A stretch of DNA of 64,000 nt from UMGS1696 sp963642885 (GCA_963642885.1 CAVIJI010000002.1:33707-97706); one strand, 5' to 3'; numbered from the stretch's first letter, positions 26,757-36,108 are shown. Translations and numbers: made by a program. The notes: generated by a model from the letters alone, not told the origin.

Positions 26757-27293
26757 ATGGGAATAATGGATCGAATCAAAAAAGTGGCCGGAACCAACGA
26801 CGGATACGATGACAACTATGATGACGATTATTATGATGGATTTGACAACTATACGGACGACGGAGATGACAGCGACGTACAGTTTGTTCCCCCGACAAAT
26901 AATCAGGCACAGACTCAGAATATGAATATGGGTGCGACATCCGGAAGCGGCATCAGCTTTACAGGTGCCAACATCAAGATGCAGGTTGTTCGTCCTCAGG
27001 CATATGACAGCGATACCACTTCTCAGATTGCCAACCATCTTCTCAACAAATGTATGGTAGTTCTCAACCTTGAGAATACGAACAAGGAAACATCGAGAAG
27101 ACTCATCGACTTTTTGACAGGTGTTGCATACGCAATCGGCGGAGATCTTAAGAAGGTTTCCACAAACGCTTACGTTATCGCTCCTTCCAATGTTGACGTT
27201 GAAAACGTGCAGATTAAGCAGACCGCACGCCGTTCGGAGCCCCAGCCCGCACCGAAGGAAAATACAGGCGATGATTTCGGAGATTTCAACTGA
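26757..27293 (+). CDS. sepF: Cell division protein SepF
   Basis: 178 residues. A short N-terminal amphipathic membrane-targeting helix (MGIMDRIKKVAG) is followed by a long Asp-rich disordered linker (about residues 15-50) and the SepF/DUF552 core (VVRPQAYDSDTTSQIANHL, RRLIDFLTGVAYAIGG). SepF anchors FtsZ to the membrane. GGAGG precedes the start. A small hairpin (26729-26742) lies just before the ribosome-binding site. Confidence 0.95.
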   Translation: MGIMDRIKKVAGTNDGYDDNYDDDYYDGFDNYTDDGDDSDVQFVPPTNNQAQTQNMNMGATSGSGISFTGANIKMQVVRPQAYDSDTTSQIANHLLNKCMVVLNLENTNKETSRRLIDFLTGVAYAIGGDLKKVSTNAYVIAPSNVDVENVQIKQTARRSEPQPAPKENTGDDFGDFN

Positions 27294-27422
27294 TTAAGGT
27301 ATAAATATAGACAATAGTAGAACTTGATGGAGCTGTTCCATGAGGTATTGTTTTTATACTCTTTTTATAGAAAAAGCAATAGTTTACAGCTGTTGTGAAT
27401 ACTGTAAAAATAATGCTTTACT

Positions 27423-27460
27423 GTGAGCTATGCCATGTTTTCGGTGTAGCTCACTTTTTT
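27423..27460 (+). terminator. Terminator or attenuator between sepF and ylmG
   Basis: GTGAGCTA (27423-27430) pairs with TAGCTCAC (27447-27454), then a T run. It ends about 25 bp before the ylmG start, so ylmG-ylmH-divIVA must be read either through it or from a promoter inside 27383-27415. Confidence 0.75.
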
Positions 27461-27482
27461 AAATCAGACACTGAGGAAAAGT

Positions 27483-27749
27483 ATGTATCAATTGATATAT
27501 GTTATCGAAGCAACGGTAAGATTCATAATAATCGTATTGGAAATGATGATGCTGGGACGTGCCATAGTAAGCTGGCTCCCGATAGACGAGGATAATCCGA
27601 TAGTTAATTTCTTATATACCGTAACGGAGCCTGTTATTATGCCCGTGAGATCCGTTATCAACTATTTCGGTTTGTTCGAGGGCTTTCCTATTGATATGGC
27701 ATTTATGATGACCTTTATAATTCTTTCGATAGTCGAAATGCTTTTATAA
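27483..27749 (+). CDS. ylmG: YlmG/YggT family membrane protein
   Basis: 88 residues with two transmembrane helices and the YGGT pattern (IDEDNPIVNFLYTVTEPVIMPVR). YlmG proteins sit next to sepF in most Gram-positives and plastid relatives affect nucleoid/division organisation; the mechanism is unclear. GAGGAAAAGT precedes the start. Confidence 0.9.
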   Translation: MYQLIYVIEATVRFIIIVLEMMMLGRAIVSWLPIDEDNPIVNFLYTVTEPVIMPVRSVINYFGLFEGFPIDMAFMMTFIILSIVEMLL

Positions 27750-27766
27750 CGGAGAACAAGGAAATA

Positions 27767-28594
27767 ATGAAAGACAACGCGATAATTTCCCGTGCACAGG
27801 AGCTTTCGAGAGAGTCGGAGTATTCGGTCACATGTACGTCTTTTCTGACACCCGAAGAAAAAATAAGTGTTCTTACCGAATTGATGCACAACGGCAATGC
27901 CGAGAATTGCTACTTTTTCGGAGGTGCTATCGGGTGTGAACGCTGTGCGGCTGTATTTCTTCCCGAGTGGTACACTCCGAGTACATATGTGAAGCATAAC
28001 CCGCCTCTCGATGAAGAAAGAACAAGCTTCTTCGCTCAATATTTGGATGAACACCGTGAAATAGCCGAACAGCTTCCGCTTAAGACGATACGTGTAAAGG
28101 GCAGCGGTTTCAGAAAGCTTACGCACCGTGATTTCATGGGAGGTATTCTGTCGCTCGGAATCGATCGTTCCGTGATCGGAGATATAGCTGTAGTATCTGA
28201 GTCGGAAGCGATAATTTTCGTACATGAACGTATATGTGCGTATATTCTATCCGAACTCGGAAAAATCGGAAACGATGCCGTAAAAACCGAGGAAATACCG
28301 CTGAATCCGACATACGTTATCCCGCGTGATTATGAGATTATCGATGCGATAGTCGCTTCTATGCGGCTGGATGCGGTGGTAAAAGCCATTACGGGAAAAT
28401 CACGTGAGATTTCGGCCGAAATGGTAAAACAGGGGATAGTTACACATTGCTACCAAATAAACTGCGATGTCTCCGCTGCCGTGAAGGAAGGGGATATAAT
28501 CTCGATTAAAGGTTACGGTAAGTATCTCATCGGTGAGAGCGGAAGTCAGACGAAAAGCGGACGGATAAAGGTCAAGCTTAAAAAATATATTTGA
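27767..28594 (+). CDS. ylmH: S4-domain RNA-binding protein YlmH
   Basis: 275 residues. An N-terminal YlmH domain (FFGGAIGCERCAAVFLPEW, RDFMGGILSLGI) is followed by an S4 RNA-binding domain from about residue 200 (MRLDAVVKAITGKSREISA, GDIISIKGYGKY). YlmH binds ribosomal particles and takes part in rescue of stalled complexes in Bacillus, with a further link to division. It follows ylmG by 17 bp. Confidence 0.93.
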   Translation: MKDNAIISRAQELSRESEYSVTCTSFLTPEEKISVLTELMHNGNAENCYFFGGAIGCERCAAVFLPEWYTPSTYVKHNPPLDEERTSFFAQYLDEHREIAEQLPLKTIRVKGSGFRKLTHRDFMGGILSLGIDRSVIGDIAVVSESEAIIFVHERICAYILSELGKIGNDAVKTEEIPLNPTYVIPRDYEIIDAIVASMRLDAVVKAITGKSREISAEMVKQGIVTHCYQINCDVSAAVKEGDIISIKGYGKYLIGESGSQTKSGRIKVKLKKYI

Positions 28595-28638
28595 ACAAAC
28601 ATTAAATCAGCGTTTACTTAACGAAGGGAGAGCCAAAA

Positions 28639-29904
28639 ATGCCGAAGGATTTCAGAAAAAAGACTTTTCAGAAAATACTCCGCGGTTATTCACCCGATGA
28701 GGTTGATGCGTATCTTGCTTACGTAAATGACGAATACAGGAAGCTCGAAAAGAAAAGCCTCGAGAACGAGCGAAAATTAACTCTTGCCGCACAAAAAATA
28801 CAGGCGTATGAGTTCGAATTGAATAAGAACAATAATGATTTCGCCTCGGAAGAACAGCTTGCGGAATCGGCTGTGATGGCGGAGAAAGAGGCTTTAAGTC
28901 AGGCTGNNNNNNNNNNGGCTGATACCATATTGGAAAATGCGCGTGCGGAGGCGGCGAAAACCGTAAAAGCAGCGGCCGAACAGGCGGCGAATGAAGCGGA
29001 CAATATCGTTTCGGAGGCAAGAAAGTATTCGGATGAAGTGAGAAGCAAAGCCGATGCACTGTCGAAAACGGCTGATGCGATGTATAATGAGATTATATCC
29101 TTCAGAGATGTAATGTTCGAGCTGTATAACAGCCATATCGAACAAATCGAAGAGTTCGTAAACAAAGCCGACAGCTTCTCCGAAAGAACCGAGGCGTTAT
29201 ATACCCCGGAGCATACCGAGGATGACAGTACCGATGTATATGAGGATGACACAGACAACACCGAACATACGGAAGACAGCGGGAACGACACTGTAAATAA
29301 CGGAAACGATATCTATATCGACCTTGAGAATGAGCTCGGCGGTGACGGCGAACAGACATATATAGACGAGGCACTCGGACTGGACGATGACGAAGAAGAA
29401 AACATAGACGATGAGTCATATGACGCAGATGAACAGAGTGATTGTCTGGAAAGCGAAGAATACGAAGAGGACGACAATTCGGACGAAAGCAAAATAAGCG
29501 AGGAGGACATTGAGAGACAGCGTCAGCTTGACAGATTTTTCGGAATAGTCGATGATGACGATCTTTTGTCGGCTGAAGAGGATGACGATACCGAAAACGA
29601 AAGTGATGACTTCGAAGATGAGGAGGCACCCACCCGTGTGCTGAATATAGGCGAGGCATTGAGAAACGCACGCAAACACAGTGACAACGGTGATTTTAAG
29701 GCGGACAGTCGGGATAGTGACGGGTATGTCGATATAGATTCGATATTCAGCGGAAAAGAAAAACGGGATATGTCGCTCACAGATGAATTCGATATCGTTT
29801 ATTCGGATTCGAGTGCCAAGAAGAGCGTTGACGAAATAAGAAAACAGCCTACTGTCACGGCATCGGAAGTGCCGAAGAAAAACATAAAATACTTTAAAAA
29901 ATAA
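28639..29904 (+). CDS. divIVA: DivIVA-like polar/division scaffold protein with long acidic tail
   Basis: 421 residues. The N terminus has the membrane-curvature-binding DivIVA motif (LRGYSPDEVDAYLAYV), then coiled coil to about residue 190 (alanine-rich repeats such as ADTILENARAEAAK). The C-terminal half is an unusually long, Asp/Glu-rich tail (about 195-360) ending in a basic segment (KKNIKYFKK). Ten N at 28907-28916 keep the frame and replace four residues of the coiled coil. GGGAGAGCC lies before the start. It recruits division or growth proteins at the septum or pole; the acidic tail is not part of the classic family. Confidence 0.88.
   Translation: MPKDFRKKTFQKILRGYSPDEVDAYLAYVNDEYRKLEKKSLENERKLTLAAQKIQAYEFELNKNNNDFASEEQLAESAVMAEKEALSQAXXXXADTILENARAEAAKTVKAAAEQAANEADNIVSEARKYSDEVRSKADALSKTADAMYNEIISFRDVMFELYNSHIEQIEEFVNKADSFSERTEALYTPEHTEDDSTDVYEDDTDNTEHTEDSGNDTVNNGNDIYIDLENELGGDGEQTYIDEALGLDDDEEENIDDESYDADEQSDCLESEEYEEDDNSDESKISEEDIERQRQLDRFFGIVDDDDLLSAEEDDDTENESDDFEDEEAPTRVLNIGEALRNARKHSDNGDFKADSRDSDGYVDIDSIFSGKEKRDMSLTDEFDIVYSDSSAKKSVDEIRKQPTVTASEVPKKNIKYFKK
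28907..28916. other. Assembly gap (10 N) inside divIVA
   Basis: A run of unknown bases. The reading frame stays open across it, so ten is a plausible length. Confidence 0.99.
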
Positions 29905-29916
29905 TCCGGAGAAAAC

Positions 29917-30453
29917 ATGATTATAAATGTGCTAATTATTATTTTATGTGTTGCGGCTGATCAGATAACGAAATTATTCGCTGAAACAAATTTGAAGGAT
30001 ATTTCGACATTACCGATAATCGAAAATATTTTTCATTTTACTTACGTCGAGAATAGAGGTGCGGCATTCGGTATGCTCGCCGATCACAGATGGATTTTCA
30101 TGATTCTGTCGGTTGTCGGTATCGCCGCGATATTTGCATATCTGTCGATTACAAAACCGAAATCATGGTGGATGAGATTGGCGCTGTGCTTTATTGTGGG
30201 CGGCGGCGTCGGAAACATGATTGACCGCATTGTAAAGGGTTATGTGGTTGATTTCATAGATTGCAGATTCATAGATTTTTATGTATTCAATGTTGCGGAT
30301 TCGTTTGTTTGCGTAGGCTGTGCGATGTTTGTTCTCGCCGTGATAATCGAGGAAATTCACGAAAAAAAGAATGCGTCGGAGGGAGATAAACAAATCGAAC
30401 ATACCGCCGCAGACGATGAGAAAAGCAATATAAAAGGTGACGGCAATGCCTGA
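29917..30453 (+). CDS. lspA: Signal peptidase II (lipoprotein signal peptidase)
   Basis: 178 residues with four transmembrane helices. The aspartyl protease boxes are NRGAAFG, GGGVGNMIDRI and VVDFID...NVADSF, with the catalytic Asp pair in the last two. It cleaves prolipoproteins before the lipidated Cys, and this window encodes at least nine lipoproteins. The C-terminal 30 residues are a charged extension. The end overlaps the rluD-like gene by 8 bp. Confidence 0.95.
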   Translation: MIINVLIIILCVAADQITKLFAETNLKDISTLPIIENIFHFTYVENRGAAFGMLADHRWIFMILSVVGIAAIFAYLSITKPKSWWMRLALCFIVGGGVGNMIDRIVKGYVVDFIDCRFIDFYVFNVADSFVCVGCAMFVLAVIIEEIHEKKNASEGDKQIEHTAADDEKSNIKGDGNA

Positions 30454-31426
30454 GACGAAAATAGACTTTGTCGATGATGACTCTTCCGGGATAACGGCAT
30501 ATACAGCCGATAAAAGCGGTGAACGCCTTGATGCCTTTATAGCGGAGAAATCCGGCCTCACCCGTTCATATGCTCAAAAACTGATCGAAGACGGAATGGT
30601 GACAATATGCGGAAAAGTTCCGAAGAAGAACTATAAGATTTCGGCGGGCGAGTGCGTGGAGCTGACACTTCCCGAAAATGACGATTGCGATGCCGAACCG
30701 GAGAATATACCGCTTGATATTATGTATGAAGACGAGGATATCATAGTGGTGAATAAACCAGTCGGTATGGTTGTTCATCCTGCTCCGGGGCATACTCACG
30801 GAACGCTTGTTAATGCATTGATGTATCATTGCGGAAGTTCGCTTTCGGGTATCGGCGGAGTGAATCGACCGGGAATAGTCCACAGGATAGATAAGGACAC
30901 TACGGGATTGATATGCTCCGCGAAAAACGACTTCTCGCATATTTCATTGTCGGCTCAGCTTGAGGACCATTCAATGCACCGTGAGTACAGAATGATATGC
31001 GTGGGCAATTTGCGTGAGGACAGCGGACGTATAGACGCACCGATAGGACGCCATCCGACTGATCGAAAGAAAATGGCGGTAATAAAGTCGGCGGATATGA
31101 AAGCACGCCGCGCAGTCACGAATTGGAGGGTGCTCGAGCGATTTGCCTTGCCGTATACTTATGCGGAGGCCGTACTGGAGACAGGCAGAACTCACCAGAT
31201 ACGTGTGCATATGTCATATATCGGTCACCCGCTTATGGGAGATGAGACGTACGGAGGCGGTCATACACCGTTCGAAAAAAAGAATATGAGCTTGATAGAC
31301 GGACAGATGCTTCATGCGTATGCTTTGATATTAAGACACCCGAGAACAGGCGAAATAATGAGGTTCGAAACCCCGCTCCCGCAAAACTTCGAGCTTATGC
31401 TCGATAAACTGAGAAAAACGCAATAA
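30446..31426 (+). CDS. RluD-family 23S rRNA pseudouridine synthase
   Basis: 326 residues. An N-terminal S4 domain (LDAFIAEKSGLTRSYAQKLI) precedes the RsuA/RluA catalytic domain with HRIDKDTTGL, whose Asp is catalytic, and GRTHQIRVHMSYIGHPLMGD. The start at 30446 has AAGGTG 6 bp before it, so I prefer it to the GTG at 30437. It overlaps lspA, the common lspA-rluD pairing in Firmicutes. Exact target uridines are not determinable. Confidence 0.93.
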   Translation: MPETKIDFVDDDSSGITAYTADKSGERLDAFIAEKSGLTRSYAQKLIEDGMVTICGKVPKKNYKISAGECVELTLPENDDCDAEPENIPLDIMYEDEDIIVVNKPVGMVVHPAPGHTHGTLVNALMYHCGSSLSGIGGVNRPGIVHRIDKDTTGLICSAKNDFSHISLSAQLEDHSMHREYRMICVGNLREDSGRIDAPIGRHPTDRKKMAVIKSADMKARRAVTNWRVLERFALPYTYAEAVLETGRTHQIRVHMSYIGHPLMGDETYGGGHTPFEKKNMSLIDGQMLHAYALILRHPRTGEIMRFETPLPQNFELMLDKLRKTQ

Positions 31427-31427
31427 A

Positions 31428-31462
31428 AAAAGCTGTATTGGAAAAATCACAATACAGCTTTT
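31428..31462. terminator. Bidirectional terminator between rluD-like gene and pot operon
   Basis: AAAAGCTGTATTG (31428-31440) pairs with CAATACAGCTTTT (31450-31462). The A run before and T run after make it work on both strands. A second inverted repeat (CGGCAGAT 31493-31500, ATCTGCCG 31530-31537) lies right after the potD stop. Confidence 0.85.
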
Positions 31463-31540
31463 ACTTTTGAAAAATACTAAAGGAAAATGCGGCGGCAGAT
31501 GTACACAGCGGAAAATTCAGCTATACATTATCTGCCGACA

Positions 31541-32650
31541 TTAGTCCGCCAATAAAATCTCTTCCCAGAGCTTTTCGTAGTACGTACGTGTCTCGACATC
31601 TATGTCGTGGAAATACTCGGTAATCATCTCGTCGGTATTTGCGGGGTACAGTATTTCGTTCTGATAGTACTCGTAATCGGGATTGTTGATTACGGATGTG
31701 TTGGGAGATGCATAACAAATGTATTCGGCATTTGCGAGAGCAACCTCCGGCTCGAGAAGGAAGTTGATGTACATCATAGCGGCATCGTAGTTCGCGGCAT
31801 TTGAGGGAACACATACGGCGTCAACGAAAATGTTGGTGCCTTCCTTGGGGTAAACAAACGCAAGGTCGGGATTGTTTGACTGCATTGTGAGAAAGTCGCC
31901 GGCATAGTAAGGAGCAATCGCGGCATTGCCCGCTTCCATCTTGTTGAATACTTCATCCATTACTCTTGCCTGCAGAACACTGTTCTGTTCCTTGAGCTTT
32001 TCGGCAGCCTTGTCCCAATCGGCCTTGTCGGTAGTGTTTACATCAATACCGAGGAGAAACTGAGCTATGGCAAAAGCGTCACGGGGATTGTTGAATGTCA
32101 GTATGTTGTCGGCGTATTTTTCGTCCCACATGATGCTCCAGCTGTCGGGAGCAGTGTCAACCATAGTGGTGTTGTAAATAAGTCCTACCATACCTACATT
32201 GTAAGGTACACTGTATTCGTTGTTTTCATCGTAATAAAGGTTTTTGTACTGCTCATCTATTAAATCGTAATTTGTGATTTTCGAGAAATCGAGCTTTTGA
32301 AGCATATCTTCGTTTTTGAGTCGCTCTATCATATAGTCGGACGGAATTATAATGTCGTAAGAAACCGCACCGGACTTGAGCTTTGCGTACATCGCTTCGT
32401 TCGACTCATAGTTCATGTAGTTCACTTTTATTCCCGTAAGCTCCTCGAATGCCTTGTTGACATCAAACGTACCTTCACTTCCGTCGGAAATGTATACACC
32501 CCAGTTGAATACATTCAATGTGGTGCCTTCGAGGTCACGTGTGTATTCCGCACGCGGATTTTCGAGAGTGGATGTGCTTCCGGAGCATGACGTGAAAATA
32601 GCTGCGGATGCCATAGCACAGGAAAGAAGTATGGAAAGAGTTTTTTTCAA
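31541..32650 (-). CDS. potD: Spermidine/putrescine-binding lipoprotein
   Basis: 369 residues, with a lipoprotein signal ending in FTSC. The PotD-type segments FNWGVYISD, KSGAVSYDIIIPSDYMIERL and WSIMWDEKYA are present. It captures polyamines outside the membrane for PotABC. The start codon is TTG at 32650, backed by AGGAGG 9 bp upstream and by the signal peptide beginning exactly there. It is last in the operon, 46 bp after potC. Confidence 0.92.
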   Translation of the reverse strand: MKKTLSILLSCAMASAAIFTSCSGSTSTLENPRAEYTRDLEGTTLNVFNWGVYISDGSEGTFDVNKAFEELTGIKVNYMNYESNEAMYAKLKSGAVSYDIIIPSDYMIERLKNEDMLQKLDFSKITNYDLIDEQYKNLYYDENNEYSVPYNVGMVGLIYNTTMVDTAPDSWSIMWDEKYADNILTFNNPRDAFAIAQFLLGIDVNTTDKADWDKAAEKLKEQNSVLQARVMDEVFNKMEAGNAAIAPYYAGDFLTMQSNNPDLAFVYPKEGTNIFVDAVCVPSNAANYDAAMMYINFLLEPEVALANAEYICYASPNTSVINNPDYEYYQNEILYPANTDEMITEYFHDIDVETRTYYEKLWEEILLAD

Positions 32651-32696
32651 TTCGAAATCCTCCTAAAATCAAAAATATAAATAAATTTCTATGTGT

Positions 32697-33506
32697 TTAT
32701 TTGTGTGATTCGTTCTTTTCGGCTGCTTTAATCTGTCCTATATTAATGGCAAGAAGAAGAACAAGAACAGTAACGAATATCACGGTAGAAAGAGCATACA
32801 TGTCGGGCTTTACTGCCTTCTTGGTCATTGAGAAAATCAAGAGAGGGAGAGTCTGAAAGCTCGAGCCTGTGGTGTAGTAGCTTATGACAAAGTCATCAAT
32901 GGAAAGTGTAAATGCCATAAGAAGACCCGAAGCGACGCCGGGCATAATAGCGGGGAGAACAATCTTGAAAAAGGCCTGAGTCGGAGTGCTGCCGAGATCC
33001 TGAGCCGCTTCGACAAGATGGGAGTCCGTTTGATTGAGCTTCGGAAGTACATTCAGAATCACATACGGCAGATTGAATGTAATGTGTGCGATTAGCAGAG
33101 TCAGAAAAGAAAGCGAGTTTGTCGCACCGAGCAGTCTTCCCGCAAATACGAACAACAGCATGAGTGATACACCGGTAACAATATCGGGGTTCATCATGGG
33201 TATGTTTGTTACTATATCGAGAGAGCTTTTCCACCATTTTTTTCTGACATAGTAAATGTATACCGCGGCGGCTGTCCCGATGACCGTTGCTATTAAGGAC
33301 GAAAGAACAGCGAGAATGAGAGTGTTCTTCAGTGCCGTGAGAGTTGTGCTTGATGAGAACAGCTCACGGTACCATTTGAGAGAGAAACCCGTAAATACCG
33401 ATGTGCTTTTCGCCTCGTTGAACGAGAAGAAAACCATCACAAGCAGAGGCGCGTAGAGAAGAAAATATATCAATCCGACAAAGATGTTTCCGTAATGTTT
33501 TTTCAT
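32697..33506 (-). CDS. potC: Polyamine ABC transporter permease
   Basis: 269 residues, six transmembrane helices, and the EAA loop VEAAQDLGSTPTQAFFKIVLPAIMPG that docks on PotA. Its position after potB and before potD is the classical potABCD order. AGGAGG precedes the ATG. Confidence 0.93.
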   Translation of the reverse strand: MKKHYGNIFVGLIYFLLYAPLLVMVFFSFNEAKSTSVFTGFSLKWYRELFSSSTTLTALKNTLILAVLSSLIATVIGTAAAVYIYYVRKKWWKSSLDIVTNIPMMNPDIVTGVSLMLLFVFAGRLLGATNSLSFLTLLIAHITFNLPYVILNVLPKLNQTDSHLVEAAQDLGSTPTQAFFKIVLPAIMPGVASGLLMAFTLSIDDFVISYYTTGSSFQTLPLLIFSMTKKAVKPDMYALSTVIFVTVLVLLLAINIGQIKAAEKNESHK

Positions 33507-33516
33507 ATTTTCCCTC

Positions 33517-34338
33517 CTATACGATGATGTTATCGCCGCTGTCGCCCGCGAATTTTTTCATAATCGCCATGCTGAGCAGAATCAGAACCATAAGTACGAG
33601 AGACAGAGCCGCACCGAGATTGTAGTTGTAAAGCGACTGAATCTGTTTTTCGATGGCATCTCCTACCAGCATTATTTTTCCGCCGAGCTTTTGCGAAATA
33701 TAGAAGGTGCTGACCGACGGAACGAATACCATTGTGAAGCCCGATACCACACCCGGCATGGAGAGAGGCAGAATAATTCTGCGAAGCTTTGACAATCCGT
33801 TTGAGCCGAGATCTTCGGCCGCTTCGAGAAGGCTCGGCTCGATTTTCGCCATGACGGAATAGATTGGAAGAATCATATACGGGATATAATTGTAAATCAT
33901 ACCGAATATTACTGCTCCCGGAGTACCTATCATTTTAAGCGGTTCGATACCGAAAAGACCGAGTATGTTGTTGATTATACCGTTTTTCTCGAGAATATTC
34001 ATCCATGAATACGTGCGGATAAGCAGATTCATCCACATCGGAAGCATGACAAGCATCATCATAATGCGCTGAGTCGACTCACGCTTGCGGCTCATTATGT
34101 ACGCGAACGGGTACGATATAAGCAGCGTTATCACAGTTGCGATAAGGGAATATTCAATCGATATAAGAAAGATTTCCTTGTATCCCGCAAGTCCTTTTAT
34201 ATTATCGAGAGTAAAGCCGCCGTTTGAATCCGTGAAGGAATAGTAAACGACAATAATAAGCGGTACTATAATAAATATAATTGCCCAAAGAATATACGGT
34301 GCGCCGAGAATGCGCTGCAGAAGCGTTCTTTTTTTCAT
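33517..34338 (-). CDS. potB: Polyamine ABC transporter permease
   Basis: 273 residues, six transmembrane helices and an EAA loop (EAAEDLGSNGLSKLRRIILP). The start at 34338 is chosen because GGGAGG lies 6 bp upstream; an in-frame ATG seven codons earlier has no such site. It forms the membrane channel with PotC and is 10 bp from potC. Confidence 0.93.
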   Translation of the reverse strand: MKKRTLLQRILGAPYILWAIIFIIVPLIIVVYYSFTDSNGGFTLDNIKGLAGYKEIFLISIEYSLIATVITLLISYPFAYIMSRKRESTQRIMMMLVMLPMWMNLLIRTYSWMNILEKNGIINNILGLFGIEPLKMIGTPGAVIFGMIYNYIPYMILPIYSVMAKIEPSLLEAAEDLGSNGLSKLRRIILPLSMPGVVSGFTMVFVPSVSTFYISQKLGGKIMLVGDAIEKQIQSLYNYNLGAALSLVLMVLILLSMAIMKKFAGDSGDNIIV

Positions 34339-34370
34339 TTCACGCCTCCCGCGGTACAACGGAGGATTTT

Positions 34371-35495
34371 TTATTCATCGTCGTCATCCTCCGGAAGTTG
34401 ATTGAGCTCATCGAGCTCATCGGAATACGAGCTGTAGTCGCCGAATTTACCCGAATACTTGGATTTTTTCATAACATGAATAGCATCGGGCTCTATGAAT
34501 AATCCGACCTCGTCGCCTTCCTTGTGTTCGTCCGTTGTCTGTATCATCCACTTGAATCCGCCGATATCGACGATGATTTCGAAATGTACTCCGCGGAACG
34601 TGACCGACGTAACAATACCGTTAAGCATTCCCTCATCCTTTTTTACGATGTCGACGTCCTCGGGACGAACAACGATGTCCACAGGCTCGTTGACACCGAA
34701 GCCGGAGTCAAGACATTCGAACTCACGTCCGGAGAAGCAAGCACGGTAATCGGCTTTCATTACACCATCGAGTATGTTCGATTCACCGATGAAGTCGGCA
34801 ACGAATGCGTTTTCGGGCTCATTGTAAATGTCGATAGGCGAACCGATTTGCTGAACCTTGCCTTCATTCATTACCACAACCGTGTCGGACATCGAGAGGG
34901 CTTCCTCCTGATCGTGTGTTACGAACACGAATGTGATGCCGAGAGCTTTTTGGATGTTTTTCAGCTCGTTCTGCATATCCTTTCGCAGCTTCAGATCAAG
35001 TGCGGCAAGCGGCTCATCGAGAAGAAGCACCTTCGGCTTGAGAATAAGAGCACGCGCAATGGCAACTCGCTGCTGCTGACCGCCGGACAACTTGGAAATG
35101 TGGCGTTTTTCGAATCCTTCGAGGTTTACGAGAGTCAGCATTTCGGAAACCCTTTGTTTGATTTCGGCCTCGGGGACGTGGCGGACTCTGAGACCGTATG
35201 CGATGTTTTCGAAGACATTATAGTTCGGAAAAAGTGCGTAACGCTGAAAAATGGTGTTTACCTCACGCTTGTACGGAGGAACACCATTCATGTTTTTCGA
35301 ATCGAAAAACACTTCCCCCGAATCGGGCTCGAGAAATCCCGCGATTATACGCAGGGTAGTCGTTTTTCCGCATCCCGATGAACCGAGAAGCGTGACAAAT
35401 TCCCCGTCGCCTATAGACAGACTCAGATCGTCGAGTATGACGTCGTCATCGAATTTGATGGAAATGTTTTTGAGTTCTATAATATTTTTTTTCAT
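34371..35495 (-). CDS. potA: Polyamine ABC transporter ATPase
   Basis: 374 residues. The ATPase motifs are complete: Walker A GSSGCGKTT, signature LSGGQQQRVA, Walker B LLLDEPLAALD, H-loop VTHDQEEA. A C-terminal TOBE domain follows (from about residue 280) and then an acidic tail. Three ATGs compete (35519, 35504, 35495); the last lies 8 bp after AAAGGGGG and begins MKKNIIELKN, so I chose it. First gene of the operon, with a leader of about 440 nt. Confidence 0.92.
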   Translation of the reverse strand: MKKNIIELKNISIKFDDDVILDDLSLSIGDGEFVTLLGSSGCGKTTTLRIIAGFLEPDSGEVFFDSKNMNGVPPYKREVNTIFQRYALFPNYNVFENIAYGLRVRHVPEAEIKQRVSEMLTLVNLEGFEKRHISKLSGGQQQRVAIARALILKPKVLLLDEPLAALDLKLRKDMQNELKNIQKALGITFVFVTHDQEEALSMSDTVVVMNEGKVQQIGSPIDIYNEPENAFVADFIGESNILDGVMKADYRACFSGREFECLDSGFGVNEPVDIVVRPEDVDIVKKDEGMLNGIVTSVTFRGVHFEIIVDIGGFKWMIQTTDEHKEGDEVGLFIEPDAIHVMKKSKYSGKFGDYSSYSDELDELNQLPEDDDDE

Positions 35496-35508
35496 TTTTT
35501 GCATCCCC

Positions 35509-35587
35509 CTTTGCGGCAAAAGACCACGTAAGCCGTATTACAGCTCTGCGCGAACCCACATATCGGCTAATCACAACCCCCGCAAAG
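35509..35587 (-). promoter_or_regulatory. Structured element in the pot leader next to the potA ribosome-binding site
   Basis: CTTTGCGG (minus strand, 35587-35580) can pair with CCGCAAAG (35516-35509), enclosing a second helix (AGCCG with CGGCT). The 3' arm runs into the GGGGG of the potA ribosome-binding site. The shape suggests translational control; it matches no riboswitch class I know. Confidence 0.4.
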
Positions 35588-35945
35588 AGTGTGTTACAAA
35601 TCGAAATCGTACTGTTGCGCACAAGCATTACAGATATGCCCGTACATATAAACCGTGATGTCTTAACATTGATTTCGATTGCAGCTGTGATTTCTCAGAC
35701 ATATTTTGTCGAAAATATATCTCGGTTTTGTATAACCGCCGCCGAAATACCTTCGGCGCCCGCCGTTAAAAACTGCCGTATGTGAACACCAAATATTTAA
35801 TTGTAATGCGCTTTATGCTTTACCCGGGTGGATACTGACTGTCCGCGGGGGTATATTTTACTACGCATTTTGATGTTTTGGGAATTTCGGAAGCCTTTGC
35901 GCAATCCGAAAACGTCAGCACAGATGCAAAAATCGTGCATTATTA

Positions 35946-35974
35946 ATTATACTATCATTTTTACGTAAACGCAA
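35946..35974 (-). promoter_or_regulatory. Candidate promoter of potABCD
   Basis: Minus-strand TTGCGT (35974-35969), 17-bp spacer, TATAAT (35951-35946). Confidence 0.5.
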
Positions 35975-36108
35975 TAGCTTTGAGCTATTTTATATTTTGT
36001 CATTGTGACGATTTTTAAAGATGTAAATTTGCTGTATTGTGTGATATAACGGACAGGCGGGTAATATTAAAAAAATAATCAGAAAATTTAAAAATTATCG
36101 CGGATTAA

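Noticed and set aside
34524..35381. 285-residue plus-strand frame inside potA
   Set aside because: Antisense shadow of an intact ATPase gene.
35496..35939. Assigning the pot leader to a known riboswitch class (guanidine-I, PRPP, glycine, lysine)
   Set aside because: The conserved cores of these classes could not be found on the minus strand.
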